A DNA stretch of 64,000 bases from Odiellus spinosus (GCA_963920705.1 OY987231.1:7619424-7683423), one strand, 5' to 3'. Shown: positions 12,561 through 23,998, counted from the stretch's first letter. Translations and numbers: made by a program. The notes: generated by a model not told the origin, from the sequence alone.

Positions 12561-12946
12561 TTGAATTATGCTAAAATCCAAATCTTTTCCATTTTTTACG
12601 CAATTCAGACAAGTACCTACACTTTTCCGAATATTTTACAACTCGACTCTTAGTTTTTAATAATAAAATCGATAAAAAAAACACGAGTTTTTCCTCTTCA
12701 TCATCCATTTAACGATGCTTCCGAAAAAGCTACTTAAATTCCAAATGGTTTTCACGAGAAATGGGTAATAGGGTCGCTTTAACTTATGTCCAAACCCTGT
12801 TACAGAAAATCCCCCTGAGAGAGATTTGTACAACTTCGTTTATAATTCAACCTCCGGAACTACTTTGATGTTATTCTAAGTGGAACATCGGGCTATATAC
12901 GACTGGTTTATTTTTGGGAATTTTTATTTAAACGAAATATATTGAT
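12561..12946. other. No gene seen
   Basis: AT-rich spacer between families I and C. Confidence 0.5.
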
Positions 12947-12950
12947 TTAA

Positions 12951-13383
12951 AGGGAGGATGCAACCTAACAACAAGTGATTTTTTATCGATTCCTTATTGT
13001 TTAAATAGGCCTAATCCACTACTGAAAATATTTACAAACAAATATTAAACTAGAAATAAATTTAATACTTACCATGAAAATAGGCTTAGTGGGATTCATG
13101 GAGGTCCTGTTTTCCTCGCTTGTAAGGTCTAGCGACCAATCGCACGCGACGTAAGTCTCGTGGAGATCTCGCGTGAACGACGGGCCTTTGCTCATTGGTC
13201 GCTAGACCTTACACGGACGCGATTCAGGATCTCCATGAATGCCGCTAAGCCTATTTTCCGGGTAAGTTTTATATTTATTTATAGTTTAATATTTGTATTG
13301 TAAACTTTTTATCGATGGATTAGGCCTATTTAAACGATACGGAATCGATAAAAAATCACTTGCAATTAGGTTGCATTCTCCCT
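12951..13383. mobile_element. Family C foldback MITE, complete, 433 bp, TTAA-flanked
   Basis: TTAA (12947-12950) precedes AGGGAGGATGCAACCTAAC, and GGTTGCATTCTCCCT precedes TTAA (13384-13387). The inverted repeats extend over almost the whole element, meeting at the GGTCTAGCGACCAAT / ATTGGTCGCTAGACC centre. It encodes nothing. The TTAA target points to a piggyBac- or Kolobok-type transposase supplied in trans; the ends do not begin CCC as in typical piggyBac. Confidence 0.9.
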
Positions 13384-13387
13384 TTAA

Positions 13388-13705
13388 GGGATTTACACCA
13401 CGATAACGGTTTTGGGCTTTGTTTATTACTTTATTTAATGATATAACTGTCGTTTCTTATACGAAAAGAATGACCTAAAACTTGTTAAGTATAGTGTTTT
13501 TCTCTAATTCACGTTCCTTCGATCGTGATTTGAGAATTTAAAATCGTCTTGAACAGAATTAAATTTTATCGGGATACCCTATTTAATGATATCATCCTTT
13601 TTCAGAGGGGCTAAAAAATCATAAATTGAAGGGGGGTAATTTTGGAGAGTTTTCTTGTTTATTTAATTATATACTTGTTCTATAAACTAACAATTGACAC
13701 CTATC
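13388..13705. other. No gene seen
   Basis: AT-rich spacer between families C and A. Confidence 0.5.
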
Positions 13706-13709
13706 TTAA

Positions 13710-14638
13710 AATGAGGCTGTCACGGATATGTCATAAACTCCTAATGGAAATTGAGTAGCATTTTCGTAAAAACCATTAAAAACCGATTCAGAATATATGT
13801 AAATATGTCATAGAAAATATTACCGCGACAGTAAAAATACGTATTTACAGAGGCATATAATAACCCCTTCGGGGGGGAAGTATGAAAGCCCCTATACTAC
13901 CAATGCTAAAAATCACGAACAACAAGAGCCCGCTGCTGACTATCTAGGCCACTAGCTCGCGCTGGACTTCTCAATGTCGCTACTCTAGTAAATGGTCTTT
14001 GTATAAACAAGACGGCTCGATTTGTGTTTAGAACTTCCTGTCTCAGGAGTCAGGCTGTCTGTTAAAATGGAGTCGAAGGTTGACTTCATCTCGCAAGTTC
14101 CGTAGGGAAAATTTAGTGAGGTTCAAAATGGTGTAACCATTTTTTGGGAGTAAAGCGGTGTGTCGATCCGCCGAGATTTACGCCGGGCACTTGTTGTTCG
14201 TCGATTTTGCCTACCTTTCATACTTCCCCCCGAAGGGGGTTATTATATACCTCTGGTATTTATAATCGCCATTTTCGAGATTTTTAGAATAAAAATTCCC
14301 CGCAATACTACGTCATCACTATCGACGCCTGGCTATTGTAGAGCCTGCAGTTTATTCTCGCGCGTTCTGGCACAAGTGATAAGGTTGCTTTCGAGCGGTC
14401 TTTTTCGTAAAAGTACTTAATCCAGAAAGTCAACTACCTTTCTTCTGAAAATTATCGTTAATTACGTTCCAGAAATAAACTACGTCATATATTAGGGGGA
14501 AAATGACCCATATATTTTGGATATTTACTTTTGAAGTTTTTTTCGAACTCGTCAACCGAATATTTCGTTTTAATAGTATGATAAAACTAAAAATATAATA
14601 CATAGCCATTCGAAAAAAATAATGGTGACAGCCTCACT
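13710..14638 (+). mobile_element. Family A MITE interrupted by family L, TTAA-flanked
   Basis: TTAA at 13706-13709 and 14639-14642 bracket ends AATGAGGCTGTCACGG and GTGACAGCCTCACT. Removing the L insertion at 13848-14255 leaves a roughly 515-bp family A element. This copy defines both family A termini. Confidence 0.9.
13848..14255. mobile_element. Family L inverted-repeat element, 408 bp, 7-bp TSD, nested in A
   Basis: The left end CAGAGGCATATAATAACC is mirrored by GGTTATTATATACCTCTG, and the repeat continues through CTTCGGGGGG and AAGTATGAAAG. Exact 7-bp duplications GTATTTA (13841-13847 and 14256-14262) show where it inserted into family A. The interior of about 300 bp is GC-richer and unmatched elsewhere in the window; the frame at 14160-14420 crosses the element boundary and is not a gene. 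Confidence 0.9.
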
Positions 14639-14664
14639 TTAATTAATAAACCTTAAACAAAACA

Positions 14665-14745
14665 TGGCGTTCATAAGCGTCCTCTAACGGCATAAACAGT
14701 GCTAGCATAAGTAGGAACTAACAAAACCACTTGCCTACTTTATGG
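14665..14745. mobile_element. Family U fragment
   Basis: GGCGTTCATAAGCGTCCTCT followed by AACGG and AAACAGTGC matches one end of the element at 4055-4232. The other half is missing. Confidence 0.55.
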
Positions 14746-14754
14746 AAGCATAAT

Positions 14755-14890
14755 GAAATGAAAATTAAAACCGACGTTTTAAAAAAGTCTTTAATTTTTC
14801 AGTTTCTTGTGATTAAATTTGCGAGCTTCGCGTGAGATGAATTTGACGAGGTCCTAATCGAGTGGCAGATTACGAGTCTGCTTTTTAAAG
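14755..14890. mobile_element. Family H fragment
   Basis: AAATGAAAATTAAAACCGACGT, then TTCTTGTGATTAAATTTGCG and GGTCCTAATCGAGTGGCAG, match the H copies at 31195 and 33062. Confidence 0.5.
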
Positions 14891-14919
14891 GGAGGATGAA
14901 GAGGAAAATCAAGTTTTTT

Positions 14920-15350
14920 TATTGACTCTTCTACTAATTATAAGACCTATCCGCGTAGTTAATCATTCGGAAAATATATCCCAATGATTTTAAAAATCAA
15001 AATAGATCCAGATTTCACCGTTCCTTTAAAATGACGCCCTCCAACCAATCGCGTAACGCCTTGCCTTCCAGCGAACAAAATACTCGTGACACGCGCTATG
15101 TCGAGCGCGATTATAGCGCGAGATGTGATAAATAATGCACGCGATGTGACAAACGTGGCACGCGATGTGACAAACGTAGCACGCGTGAGGTCGCGTGCCA
15201 CTAGTATTTTGTTCGGTGTAAGGCAGGGCGTTACGCGATTGGTTGGAACAACGAAATCCGGATGTATTTTGATTTTTAAAATCATTGGGATATATTTCTC
15301 GAATGATTAACTACTGGAATTGGTCTTATAATTCGTAGAAGAATCGATTA
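14920..15350. mobile_element. Family S foldback element with GC-rich centre
   Basis: Long inverted arms: AATTATAAGACC, AGTTAATCATTCG, ATATCCCAATGATTT and CCAACCAATCGCGTAACGCC on the left are mirrored by GGCGTTACGCGATTGGTTGG through GGTCTTATAATT on the right. The centre holds a small tandem of GCACGCGATGTGACAAACGT, which creates opposing open frames (ARDVTNV-like) on both strands. No second copy is in the window and the TSD is unclear. Confidence 0.78.
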
Positions 15351-15479
15351 ATTTTCTTGTTCACATTCCCTTTATCGGATTTTTTAAGTTGTACGCGACT
15401 AGGGATTACGTGTGCTACAGTCTAAACCCGATTTATATTTATGTTCGGAATAACAAGTTGGGAAACCAAAATATAACCT

Positions 15480-17135
15480 CCCCGACCCCGACGTTAAGGT
15501 AATCTAACCTAACCTAACCCTACCTAAAATAAAAGATGAAAAGAAATGTAGAGTATTGGATGAGTAGAAGAAACAGCGAAATAGGCAAAATATTATATCA
15601 CATTGAACCTATATGCATTTCTTCAGTATACCAACACAACCCTAAATAATTCTCTACTTAAAACCAAACCTAACTAGAGAAAAAAAGGAAAATAAATAAG
15701 ATATAACCACATAGATTTCAAGATAAATAATCCAGTCCATAATTCAGTATTAAAACAAAAAAATCAGAATTAAGACAACTGAAATTAGCAATCTTTGGTA
15801 ATATGTAAAATAGCCCTTACACGAACAATTTAAGTAAAGCAAATTATCAAATAAACGCCAAATAAGTCAATTAATTAAAATTAAAAATATTTATCTTACC
15901 ACTACCAAATAGCGGGCAGAAAACACAGACATCAAGATAACATTAGCAAAATAAATTTTCAACACCGGTAATCCTGAGAACTAGATTCTACAAAATCTTC
16001 TGGAATAATAAATTTATTTTAATCTAAAAAATATAAAATCTTAAAAAAAATATCTATACAAATAACATATTGATAAACCAATTAAAATTAGATGCGAAAA
16101 ACATTTAATCTCGATATGAGATTAAATACACAAGGTCAAGGTTCTTCTTTTAAAACCATATCAGAATTTTGACGGTTGTAGAGTATTTGTAGACCAAGTA
16201 ACGTGAAAAGGCAAAATGTTATATCAAATTGAACCTATACATGGCTTCAGTATACAACACAAGTTGTGAAACAAACGTTATTTTACGTGACTACACACTA
16301 GCTAAAACATCACCGAAAATAAACGACAGTAGGCATTAATAACTCTTTTACGAAAACAAAAAATTACTACAGAGAAAAATGAGTCAGAAAAAAAAAACCT
16401 TTTGATTTCCAAACTAATATTTCAGTCACAACTCAGTAATAAAAATTAGAGTTCAGGTCAATGAAAATATACCAAAAATGTCCAAACAAATAATAAACGC
16501 ATCAAATAAATGATTCAAATTCAAAATTACTTCCTTACCAATAAATTGTATTCAAACGAATGAAACTTAATTTAAAATTTCAACGAGTCAAATCTCTAGA
16601 GAACAAACTTCGTCGAAGATTTCAAAAGAAATGAAACGATTTTACGTTCAATAAATTAAAATTTAGATAAGCAAGGTCAAGGTCCCTCAGTAAAATAATA
16701 TCGGCGTTAAGAAAACTAGAGTATTTGTAGACCAAGTAACGTCATTAGGCAAAATATTTCATCAAAATCAAGTTATGACCTCGGTATCGTCATATAACCG
16801 TAAATAAACATATTCAATAAACAATTAACGAATAAGCTTTCCGCATAACACGCTAAACTACGAACTGTGACGTACAATTTCGCTTTTTGGTGCTACACGA
16901 CCTACAGATACCTTATAAGCCTACGTCTAAAAACACGTTTTTTGGTGATAATGCTGTGAGTAAAGAATAGATGTTTCTCTTTTGGCCCTACCATAAATTT
17001 TTTATATTTTTTTTTTCTGACAGGGCAGGCCTGAGTAAAAATATACCAAGTTGTGAAACAAACGTCATTTTACGTGACTCCACACTAGCTAAAATGTTAC
17101 CGGAAATACACGACAGTAGGCATTAAAAGCCTGAT
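15480..17135. repeat. Degenerate large repeat units
   Basis: GAGTATTTGTAGACCAAGTA recurs at about 16182 and 16720, and GGCAAAATRTTATATCA with a GAACCTATA stretch at about 15580, 16210 and (weaker) 16748. GTTGTGAAACAAACGT followed by an ACACTAGCTAAAA stretch recurs at 16263 and 17049. The spacing is not regular. I see no gene; this may be diverged copies of one long element. Confidence 0.55.
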
Positions 17136-17402
17136 TCTATTATACTTAATTGGGATTAACATTAAATTCATGTATGAAAAAGTGTGAAACTAAAACTAGC
17201 AGTCATCACGAGATCCAATCACGTGATTCTTTTCCTCACTCTGTCTACATTTCACTCTTGGGTCAACCATATCATACATGACTATTAAAACACGAGAAAT
17301 TTCAATGTCAATCCGGTTTAAGAAAGTTCGTCAATTGTTAATTGTGGCATGACTAAAGCCGGATTCACACAGACCTATTTTCACGCTTTTCACGGTCACG
17401 CG

Positions 17403-17796
17403 CGAGGGGCAATGGGCAAACCACTCTTGGAATCAGGTGTACAAACTAAATGGAATCACGCGAATCGATTCGGAATCAGGAGAATCGATACGGAATCACG
17501 CGAATCGATTCGGAATCACACGAATCGATTCGGAATCACACGAATCGATTCGGAATCAGGAGAATCGATACGGAATCACGCGAATCGATTCGGAATCACG
17601 CGAATCGATTCGGAATCACGAGAATCGATACGGAATCACGCGAATCGATACGGAATCACGCGAATCGATTCGGAATCACGAGAATCGATTCGGAATCACG
17701 AATCAATTCGGAATCACGCGAATTGATTCGGAATCACTGACAATCAAATGAATCTGGAATCAGGTGTACAAAATTTTTCTAGAGTGGTTTGCACCT
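17403..17796. mobile_element. Family N (CGAGGGG group) element carrying a 20-bp array
   Basis: The left end CGAGGGGCAATGGGCAAACC with CACTCTTGG and the right end AGAGTGGTTTGCACCTCG match the 164-bp copy at 48579-48742. GAATCAGGTGTACAAA lies just inside both ends. The candidate TSDs GTCACGCG/CTCGCGCG match at six of eight positions. The core has grown by tandem expansion. Confidence 0.72.
17450..17742. repeat. 20-bp minisatellite (CGGAATCACGCGAATCGATT)
   Basis: About 15 units of CGGAATCACRMGAATCGATW. Three overlapping plus-strand frames (ESRESIRNH-like) are this array read in frame and are not proteins. A few units of the same sequence sit in the family N copy at 48630-48710. Confidence 0.93.
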
Positions 17797-17879
17797 CGCT
17801 CGCGCGTGCTAATGGTACTTCTATGAGTTCACGAGCGTGAAACGCGTAAAAACAGGTCTGTGTGTATCCGCGTTAACCT

Positions 17880-18735
17880 GGTTCGCTCTGCGCATGTACA
17901 CAATTTCGCACGAAATACATTTGCGAAACGCGCGAAAATTATAAAAAAATTAATTTGAAAATCCGTGCCAGTAATTAAAACCAAATACGCCACTGTTTGC
18001 AAGTTTGCCAGAAGATTACGATATTTCCCCATACATGAAGCTGATTCTCCCAAGAATATCAAAAAAAATCACATTGATATTTTCCATGCGTAAAGAGGTT
18101 TCCGACTTCAAATTTAGTGGTCTACACATACTCGCGTGCTGGCGAACTCGATTTTACACGTGTCACAAATACACTGGAAACCTACTCTACTTCTGTTCGA
18201 GGAGAGTTTTCACGACTATCATTTTTCTTAAGTGGTTTAACATTATGCATAAATCCGCCTCAGCTTCAAATCTCATACACCAATTCCCCTTGAACTGGTT
18301 AAAAATTCACCGAGTATAATCGAAGTTATTATTGTCTTATCTCTTATCTAAATTATGTTGTTTCAATCTTCCATACCCGTGTAAACGCACCTTTATTTAA
18401 GTTCTTCAATCCACCCCAAGTTTGCACCAGAGATAAGCCTATACTGCCCGTTATACCTTTGCTTTTTCGAGTAAATGATATATATGGAAAATAGCTTAGG
18501 CGCATGCTGCCAACTAAAACTGCCATTAATTCTCAAATAACTTCTAAACTATCTCGAATTTTAAATTAATTTTTCGACTTTCTAATTAATTAGATTAAGA
18601 TGAACCATTTTAATATTTTTAATTATAATATAAATTAATATTGCGTTTCATTTCCCTAAACAATCACCCCATGAGGCTAATTTGCATTCGTTCCAAAAAG
18701 ATACTATATAAACCTTTCGAAGGGCTATATTAATC
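17880..18735. other. No gene seen
   Basis: The frames at 17829-18062 (minus) and 18005-18319 (plus) have no recognisable domain. Confidence 0.45.
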
Positions 18736-18739
18736 GAAG

Positions 18740-19300
18740 TAACCGTGCGTGATGGCCATGAAGTTAGGGGGAAAACCCCCCCCCTTTCAATGTCTTGCTG
18801 ATTCTTGATCTCTAGGCGCTTGGCGACGCAATTTACCCATTGGTGGGGCGATGTTTGGAGTCAGTGGAAGGTTGATGTGAACTGTACTAGTGGGGGACGC
18901 CTCGCTAGTATGGAACGCTGAGATCGGAAACTGGAGGTTGGACCTTGGTGCGGGGATGGTCGGAGGTGATTATGACAGTGGGAGACGTCCCATTGCTTAT
19001 AATCGCCTTCGGCTGTTCAGCATCGAGGTTCGACCGTAAAGTGGATGGTGGAATGCGATGATGTGCAATGGGAGACGTCCTGTTGTATGTCTTTGCACGA
19101 CACTTGAAACTCAATGTGGCAGCCACGCTTAAAGGAGGTAATTCCCCGGAATTGAACGATAAGCTGGTATGATTACGTCTCTAGACTTTTGGCTCCTGTG
19201 ACTTCCGTTTACACAGGATATCCGCTTACACACACAGACAGACACACAGACACGACCAGTGTAACACCTCCCCCTGAACTAAAGTTCAGTCGGGGAGGTA
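18740..19300 (-). mobile_element. Possible retroelement remnant, GC-richer than surroundings
   Basis: This block is clearly richer in GC and CpG than its flanks. On the minus strand it starts with a palindrome ACCTCCCCGACTGAACT facing AGTTCAGGGGGAGGT (19266-19300). TGTTACACTGG and a TGTGTGTCTGTCTGTGTG tract follow. A purine-rich run before TGTTACA resembles a polypurine tract next to an LTR start, but no matching LTR end, reverse transcriptase or TSD is seen. A LINE 3' end with a terminal hairpin is an alternative. The 73-codon minus-strand frame at 18905-19126 is proline/threonine-rich with no domain I know. Confidence 0.3.
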
Positions 19301-19329
19301 AAAAAATGTCCCTGAGCTATTCGAAGCTC

Positions 19330-19805
19330 CATCGTATATAAATTGCACCTTTTCAATACATAATCATCGCGATATTTTCGATCGACGATAAGGTTCAATA
19401 ATATAATAAGATATTCGTTCGGAAGAAAAGAAAGGCGTTATAAATAGACTTATGGCACTCGATATTATCTCTCCATGGGCTTTAATGGGGTTAAAGAAGA
19501 ACAAGTGCCGTATATATCACGATAGCGTGTGTATGGGTGTGTATATCCGTGTCAAAACTGGCAGTTTCCGATTTTTCCTACCCCTTATCCTTTTTTCCAC
19601 TTAATATAAAGGTGCCTTTACAAATGAAATTAGAAATACATACCAAAAAATAGCAATATTTTCTTATTATTGTAAATATTTCTTTCGTATTCAAGCGTTT
19701 CCACTCCATAGAAATTTACCACCATATAATAAGTAGATGGCGCGGTAGCTAACCCCTCTCGATCCCCGATAGCGGCCTTTGCGCAAACTTAGCTTTGGTA
19801 CAATG
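19330..19805. other. No gene seen
   Basis: AT-rich, nothing recognised. Confidence 0.5.
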
Positions 19806-19813
19806 GTACCGGA

Positions 19814-19966
19814 AGCCCGAGCAGACACTCTTGAATTCGATGTATACCCGAGTTCAAGTGAGTTCAGCTTTGACTAGAGTTTGAACTCTTATGGACTCTG
19901 GAGTTTTGCTTAGGTAGTGCAAAGAGTTCAAAACTTTTGTACACTTTAGTTCAAAAGTGTCTGACC
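19814..19966. mobile_element. Family E MITE, eroded
   Basis: CGAGCAGACACTCTTGAATT at the left and AGTGTCTGACCCCT at the right match family E, as does the GTGCAAAGAGTTCAAAA interior. The terminal bases are worn and no exact TSD remains. Confidence 0.75.
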
Positions 19967-19969
19967 CCT

Positions 19970-20465
19970 TTTGATCATCTGTACCTTTCTCGTATTATCC
20001 ATTTCTAATCACGTTGTTTGTTTTTATACGTTTCAAAGCTTGTGAAAGTACCTTTATAAAGTACATTTTTTATATATATATATATACAAAATGTTATATA
20101 CTGTAATAATAAATGAACGCGCTGCGGCATTAGCTATTTCAGTTTATTATTGTTGTAAAAAACCTTACCAAACCGGAATTAGGTCACACTCGCGGGATAG
20201 AGACCCTTAGAGATTATTCAAGAAGGGAACCGCTTTAACTTTGGCAAAAGACGGCTGGCTGGCTGGCTGGCTGTATACACTCTCCTTTTTAACAGGGCGA
20301 TATGACTTATAAATAAGACGTCGCGCGCGTTTAGCCCAGTTAAATCGATAACTATAAGCCACTTCTTTCTATAGAATCGATTCTTTGAGGGGCCTTTTCA
20401 ATTCATTATTTTTTCTTTGTTTCGTCTCAATTATACTTATAGTTTTATTCCATTGTCTAAAGTAT
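19970..20465. other. No gene; short (TA)n and (GGCT)n
   Basis: A (TA) run near 20071-20086 and four to five GGCT units at 20253-20272. Otherwise unremarkable. Confidence 0.55.
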
Positions 20466-20466
20466 A

Positions 20467-20955
20467 TTTCGAATGCATTTTCAAAGTTTATTTCGAATCA
20501 ATTTTCTGGAGTTTCCATTCAACCAATTTTCTTAGGTTCGATTTGTTCCCACTCAATATTTTCCAAAGTTCTGTTCTCATTCGATCGATTTACTTAGCTT
20601 ATGTTCTCATTCAATCGATTTACTTAGCTTATGTTCTCATTCAATCGTTTTTCCTGATATTCTGTTCCCATTCAATCGATTTTTCTCAGACTTTGTTGCC
20701 ATTCAATCGTTTTTCTGAGATTCTGTTCCCATTCAATCGAAATTTATCTGAGATTCTGTTCGCATTCAATCTATTTTATCTGTGATTCTGTTCCTATTCA
20801 ATCTATTTTTCTGAGATTATCTCGGAGATTAATTTCGCATTAATTCAATAGATTTTTCTGTGATTTTGTTCGCATTCAATCGATTTTATGAGGTTATGTT
20901 CCCATTCAATCGATTTTTTTCTGAGATTATGTTCCTATTCAATTGATTTCTGATA
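20467..20955. repeat. 31-bp minisatellite (CCCATTCAATCGATTTTTCT)
   Basis: About 15 units, with divergence rising toward both ends. The frames at 20385-20785 are the array in translation. Confidence 0.88.
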
Positions 20956-20959
20956 CAAA

Positions 20960-21297
20960 CCGAAAGTTTAAAAAATTATAATACCAGTTTCGACGTGTTT
21001 AGTAAATATTCTCGTATCAGAGAAGTTTGTTCTATCTGAGAGTAGTGAAATAATTAAAAATTAAAAACGTTTATTTGTAGTTAATATAAATCTCTAGCCT
21101 TCAGGCGATTATTCATAGTCCTTTAAATTTTTCAAAAAAAAGTATATGGGTTATTTAATCTTATATATATTGAACCTTAAAGTACAGACATCTTATACTA
21201 TACCCATAAACTCGCCTTTAACTGATTCCAAAAGGAACAAGATTTATATATAGTTGGTGCCCCGATTATCGGCTTCATTACTTATGTAAGAAAACTC

Positions 21298-21335
<38 letters not shown>

Positions 21336-21656
21336 TGTCGAAGTGAATATATACATAATTTATTTACTCAACTCTTTATTTGATTATAAACTGGATTTTG
21401 CAATACCCAGGCTCACCTTTTCCCGATATTAAGTATACGAATATAGTTTCTTTTTTGGCAATTCATCTTGTGAGGCTTTCAATTAACAAAAATAAATGAT
21501 TTATATAAGACATTTCATTGCAATAAAGGTTGAAACATAGTTCCAAGTACTATGTATATCCCTCTGAAAACCGTTCAAACTTTGCTGTTATATTGAGTGT
21601 CAAGAAAAATAAATTGTAAAATAGCGACGTGTGCTCCGAGAAATAGTAGAAAGCCT
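20960..21656. other. No gene; T32 tract at 21302-21333
   Basis: AT-rich DNA with a 32-base T homopolymer. No target-site duplication or retrotransposon body was recognised next to it. Confidence 0.5.
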
Positions 21657-21660
21657 TTAA

Positions 21661-22255
21661 AGGGAGAATGCAACCTAACAACAATTGATTTTTTATCGAT
21701 TCCTTAACGTTTAAATAGCCCAAATCCAACAGTAAACAATTTAAGAGATAAATATTTAGAAGTAAATTTAAAACTTGCCCGGAAAATAGGCTTAACTTAA
21801 TTCATGGAGATCCTGAATTTCTTTGCATTGAAGGATCAGCGACCAATCGAATGTTATTGGGCCTTTGCTCATTGGTTAATAAAGCCGGCCTTCAATGCGA
21901 AGAAATTCAGAATATCTATGAATCCAGCTAAGCCTATTTTCAGGATAAGTTTTAAATTAATTTCTAGTTTGATATTTCTTTATATTTTGGTTTACTGTTG
22001 GATTAGGCCTATTTAAACGATAACGAATTAGAGGTCGCGGTTTGGTTAAGATAATTTCTGTTTGTTTTATCTTTATTCATATTTTGAAATTATCCACGGG
22101 AAATCTATGATAAATGCAATGTAATCACGAATAGTTAACCGATTATTTTTTATGATTAACTGATTAACCAAATATTTGTGGGTAATCTTGTTCAAACCCC
22201 GACCTCTATAAGGAATCGATAAAAAAATCACTTGTTGTTAGGGTGCATTCTCCCT
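21661..22255. mobile_element. Family C foldback MITE with a nested hAT-like element, TTAA-flanked
   Basis: TTAA at 21657-21660 and 22256-22259 bracket AGGGAGAATGCAACC and GGGTGCATTCTCCCT. Removing 22029-22208 and one TSD restores a normal family C length and the CGATAAGGAATCGATAAAA right arm. Confidence 0.9.
22029..22208. mobile_element. hAT-like MITE, 180 bp, nested in family C
   Basis: Ends TAGAGGTCGCGGTTTG and CAAACCCCGACCTCTA form a 16-bp inverted repeat with one mismatch. The first bases fit the hAT terminal consensus YARNG. The flanks are TAACGAAT (22021-22028) and TAAGGAAT (22209-22216), an 8-bp duplication with one difference. An inner GTTAACCGATTA / TTAACTGATTAACC dyad is present. 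Confidence 0.85.
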
Positions 22256-22259
22256 TTAA

Positions 22260-23057
22260 CGAATTTTTCTTCTTCCCCCAATATTTGTTCATTGGCTCAA
22301 AAGAATCGAACATACTTGAATATTAACCGTCTAAAGTTCGATGCAAGCTTGAAAACAAACTGTTTAGGTATAAATAAAGCTGTTTTATATCTGAAAAATA
22401 AGATTGTTCTAAGGTTGGAAAGCATTTACTATTATAGTCCCTTCCGCTTACGCGCTTTTGTCGAAGCGCTTCGAAGCTTCTAATGGAAGTTTTTCTTGAA
22501 ATATGGTTTTGACCCTAAAGTGTCTTATCTTTGGAGAGTTCTTTTTTACAAGCCTATCACTATCGTTCTCCTATACCTACCTACTTTAGATTTTAGCCGT
22601 TTCTCAAATTTTTCTCGTAAAGATGCTCTCGAAGAACTGATGATTTTTCGGGTTGGGAATATACGTGGGGTTTTAGGTAACCATAACAACCGACTTGACG
22701 TGGGTTGTATCATCACGTGGGTCGGCCATTGACGTAATTGAGACTGAATAAATATCTAATTTTAGATTTCGTAAAATTAGAACGGGGATTAAGTTCATTC
22801 AGTTTCTGAAATTGTTTACGTTAAATTGGATTCTGGCTCCCATTGAGACATTCCATTTTAAATTTCAGCGCTAACGTAAACTTGGGATTACTAATTAGTT
22901 TAGCTTATTTTAGGGTTTTAAAACGATATTGAATCCTAAATACTATAATAATATTATAGTTTGCGCGGGAATGCTACGAGTTAAAAATTAAACATCTCTT
23001 GAATTTATTTTCTGAATCTGCGCACAAAATTACGAATAAAATAAATATTTTCTCAAT
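22260..23057. other. No gene seen
   Basis: The frames at 22232-22732 partly overlap family C and show no domain. Confidence 0.45.
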
Positions 23058-23064
23058 GTTTAGT

Positions 23065-23226
23065 CTAGGGGCTGCACACTCCCCGTAATCGGTGTACACG
23101 CCTGTAGGTTTGACTGTACTAAAGCGATTACGTAACCAACTACGCATTTAGTACTACCAAAGGCTGTAATTATTTTCGTAATCGCGTAATCAGTGTACGG
23201 ATTTTAGGGAAGTGGTTAGTCCCTCG
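23065..23226. mobile_element. Family R (CGAGGGG group) MITE, 162 bp
   Basis: It starts CTAGGGGCTGCACACTCC and ends GTGGTTAGTCCCTCG, with a GTAATCGGTGTACACGCCTG interior. The flanks share GTTTAGT (23058-23064 and 23227-23233). The length equals the intact family E copies. The copy at 51951-52080 is a relative. Confidence 0.72.
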
Positions 23227-23233
23227 GTTTAGT

Positions 23234-23485
23234 TGGTATTTTCTCAAGTTAGTTTTGAATTTCAGCTAGGGTAAATTCGGACCAATCATATTGTTTCAGG
23301 CTTCAACACCCTCCGATTGTTTTGATTTTATACTTCACTTACATTCAATCTTAACCAAACTTCTAGAATTTAATTTTAACGCGTAAAACCTGCCCAATAA
23401 GTGTGGAAAACTTCTAGAGATATAGAAAATAATTGAAACTGGTGTTTCATTTTTCCTTTAAAGTCGCATCAGTAGTTTATTTGGA
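23234..23485. mobile_element. Weak family J-like remnant
   Basis: TAAATTCGGACCAATCATATT at about 23271 matches the inner arm of the J copy at 43281. The rest is too diverged to delimit. Confidence 0.3.
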
Positions 23486-23487
23486 AG

Positions 23488-23998
23488 GTTTATGAGTTAG
23501 CTAAGCCTATTTGGAAGATTTATGAGTTAGCTAAGCCTATTTGGAAGATTTATCAGATAGATAAGTCTAATTGTAGGGTTTATGAGTTATAGTTAAGCCT
23601 ATAATTGAATTGAAAGGTTTATGATTTAGCTAAGACTAATTGGAAGGTTTACGAGGTAGCTAAGCCTAATTGAAAGGTTTATGATGTAGCTAAGCCTATT
23701 TGGAAGGTTAATGAGTTAGCTAAGCCTAATTGGAATGTTTACGGATTAGCTGAGCCTATTAGGAAGATTTATGAGTTAGCTAAGCCTAATTTAAAGGTTT
23801 ATGAGCTAAATTAGCTTGATTGCAAATTTTATGAGCTAGATAAATTGAATTTAAAGTTTCATATGATCTAGATAAAACTAATTCGAAGTTTCATGATAAG
23901 CCTAATTTGAAGTTTCATTATAAGCCTTATTTAAAGTTTCATGATAAGCCTAATTTAAAGTTTTATGTATTATTTAAGACTATTTTGAAGTTTCGTAA
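23488..23998. repeat. 30-bp minisatellite (GTTTATGAGTTAGCTAAGCC)
   Basis: About 17 units of GGTTTATGAGTTAGCTAAGC plus CTAATTGGAA. Shortened AGTTTCATGATAAGCC variants lie at the right-hand end. Confidence 0.9.

Larger units (their letters stand above)
17351..17871. mobile_element. Outer inverted-repeat element surrounding a family N copy
   Basis: GGATTCACACAGACCTATTT at the left is mirrored by AAACAGGTCTGTGTGTATCC at the right, with inner CACGCTTTTCACG / CGTGAAACGCG. It encloses the family N copy with the 20-bp array. The TSD is not clear. Confidence 0.6.

Noticed and set aside
14959-15310. Opposing 108- and 74-codon frames
   Set aside because: Produced by the palindromic S element and its small central tandem repeat.
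15495-15530. Interstitial arthropod-type telomere repeat (CTAAC/CCTAA)n
   Set aside because: Only about three irregular units; too short and imperfect to call.
17349-17751. Three overlapping 96-125 codon frames
   Set aside because: The 20-bp array is open in all three plus-strand frames, which is a property of the unit and not coding evidence.
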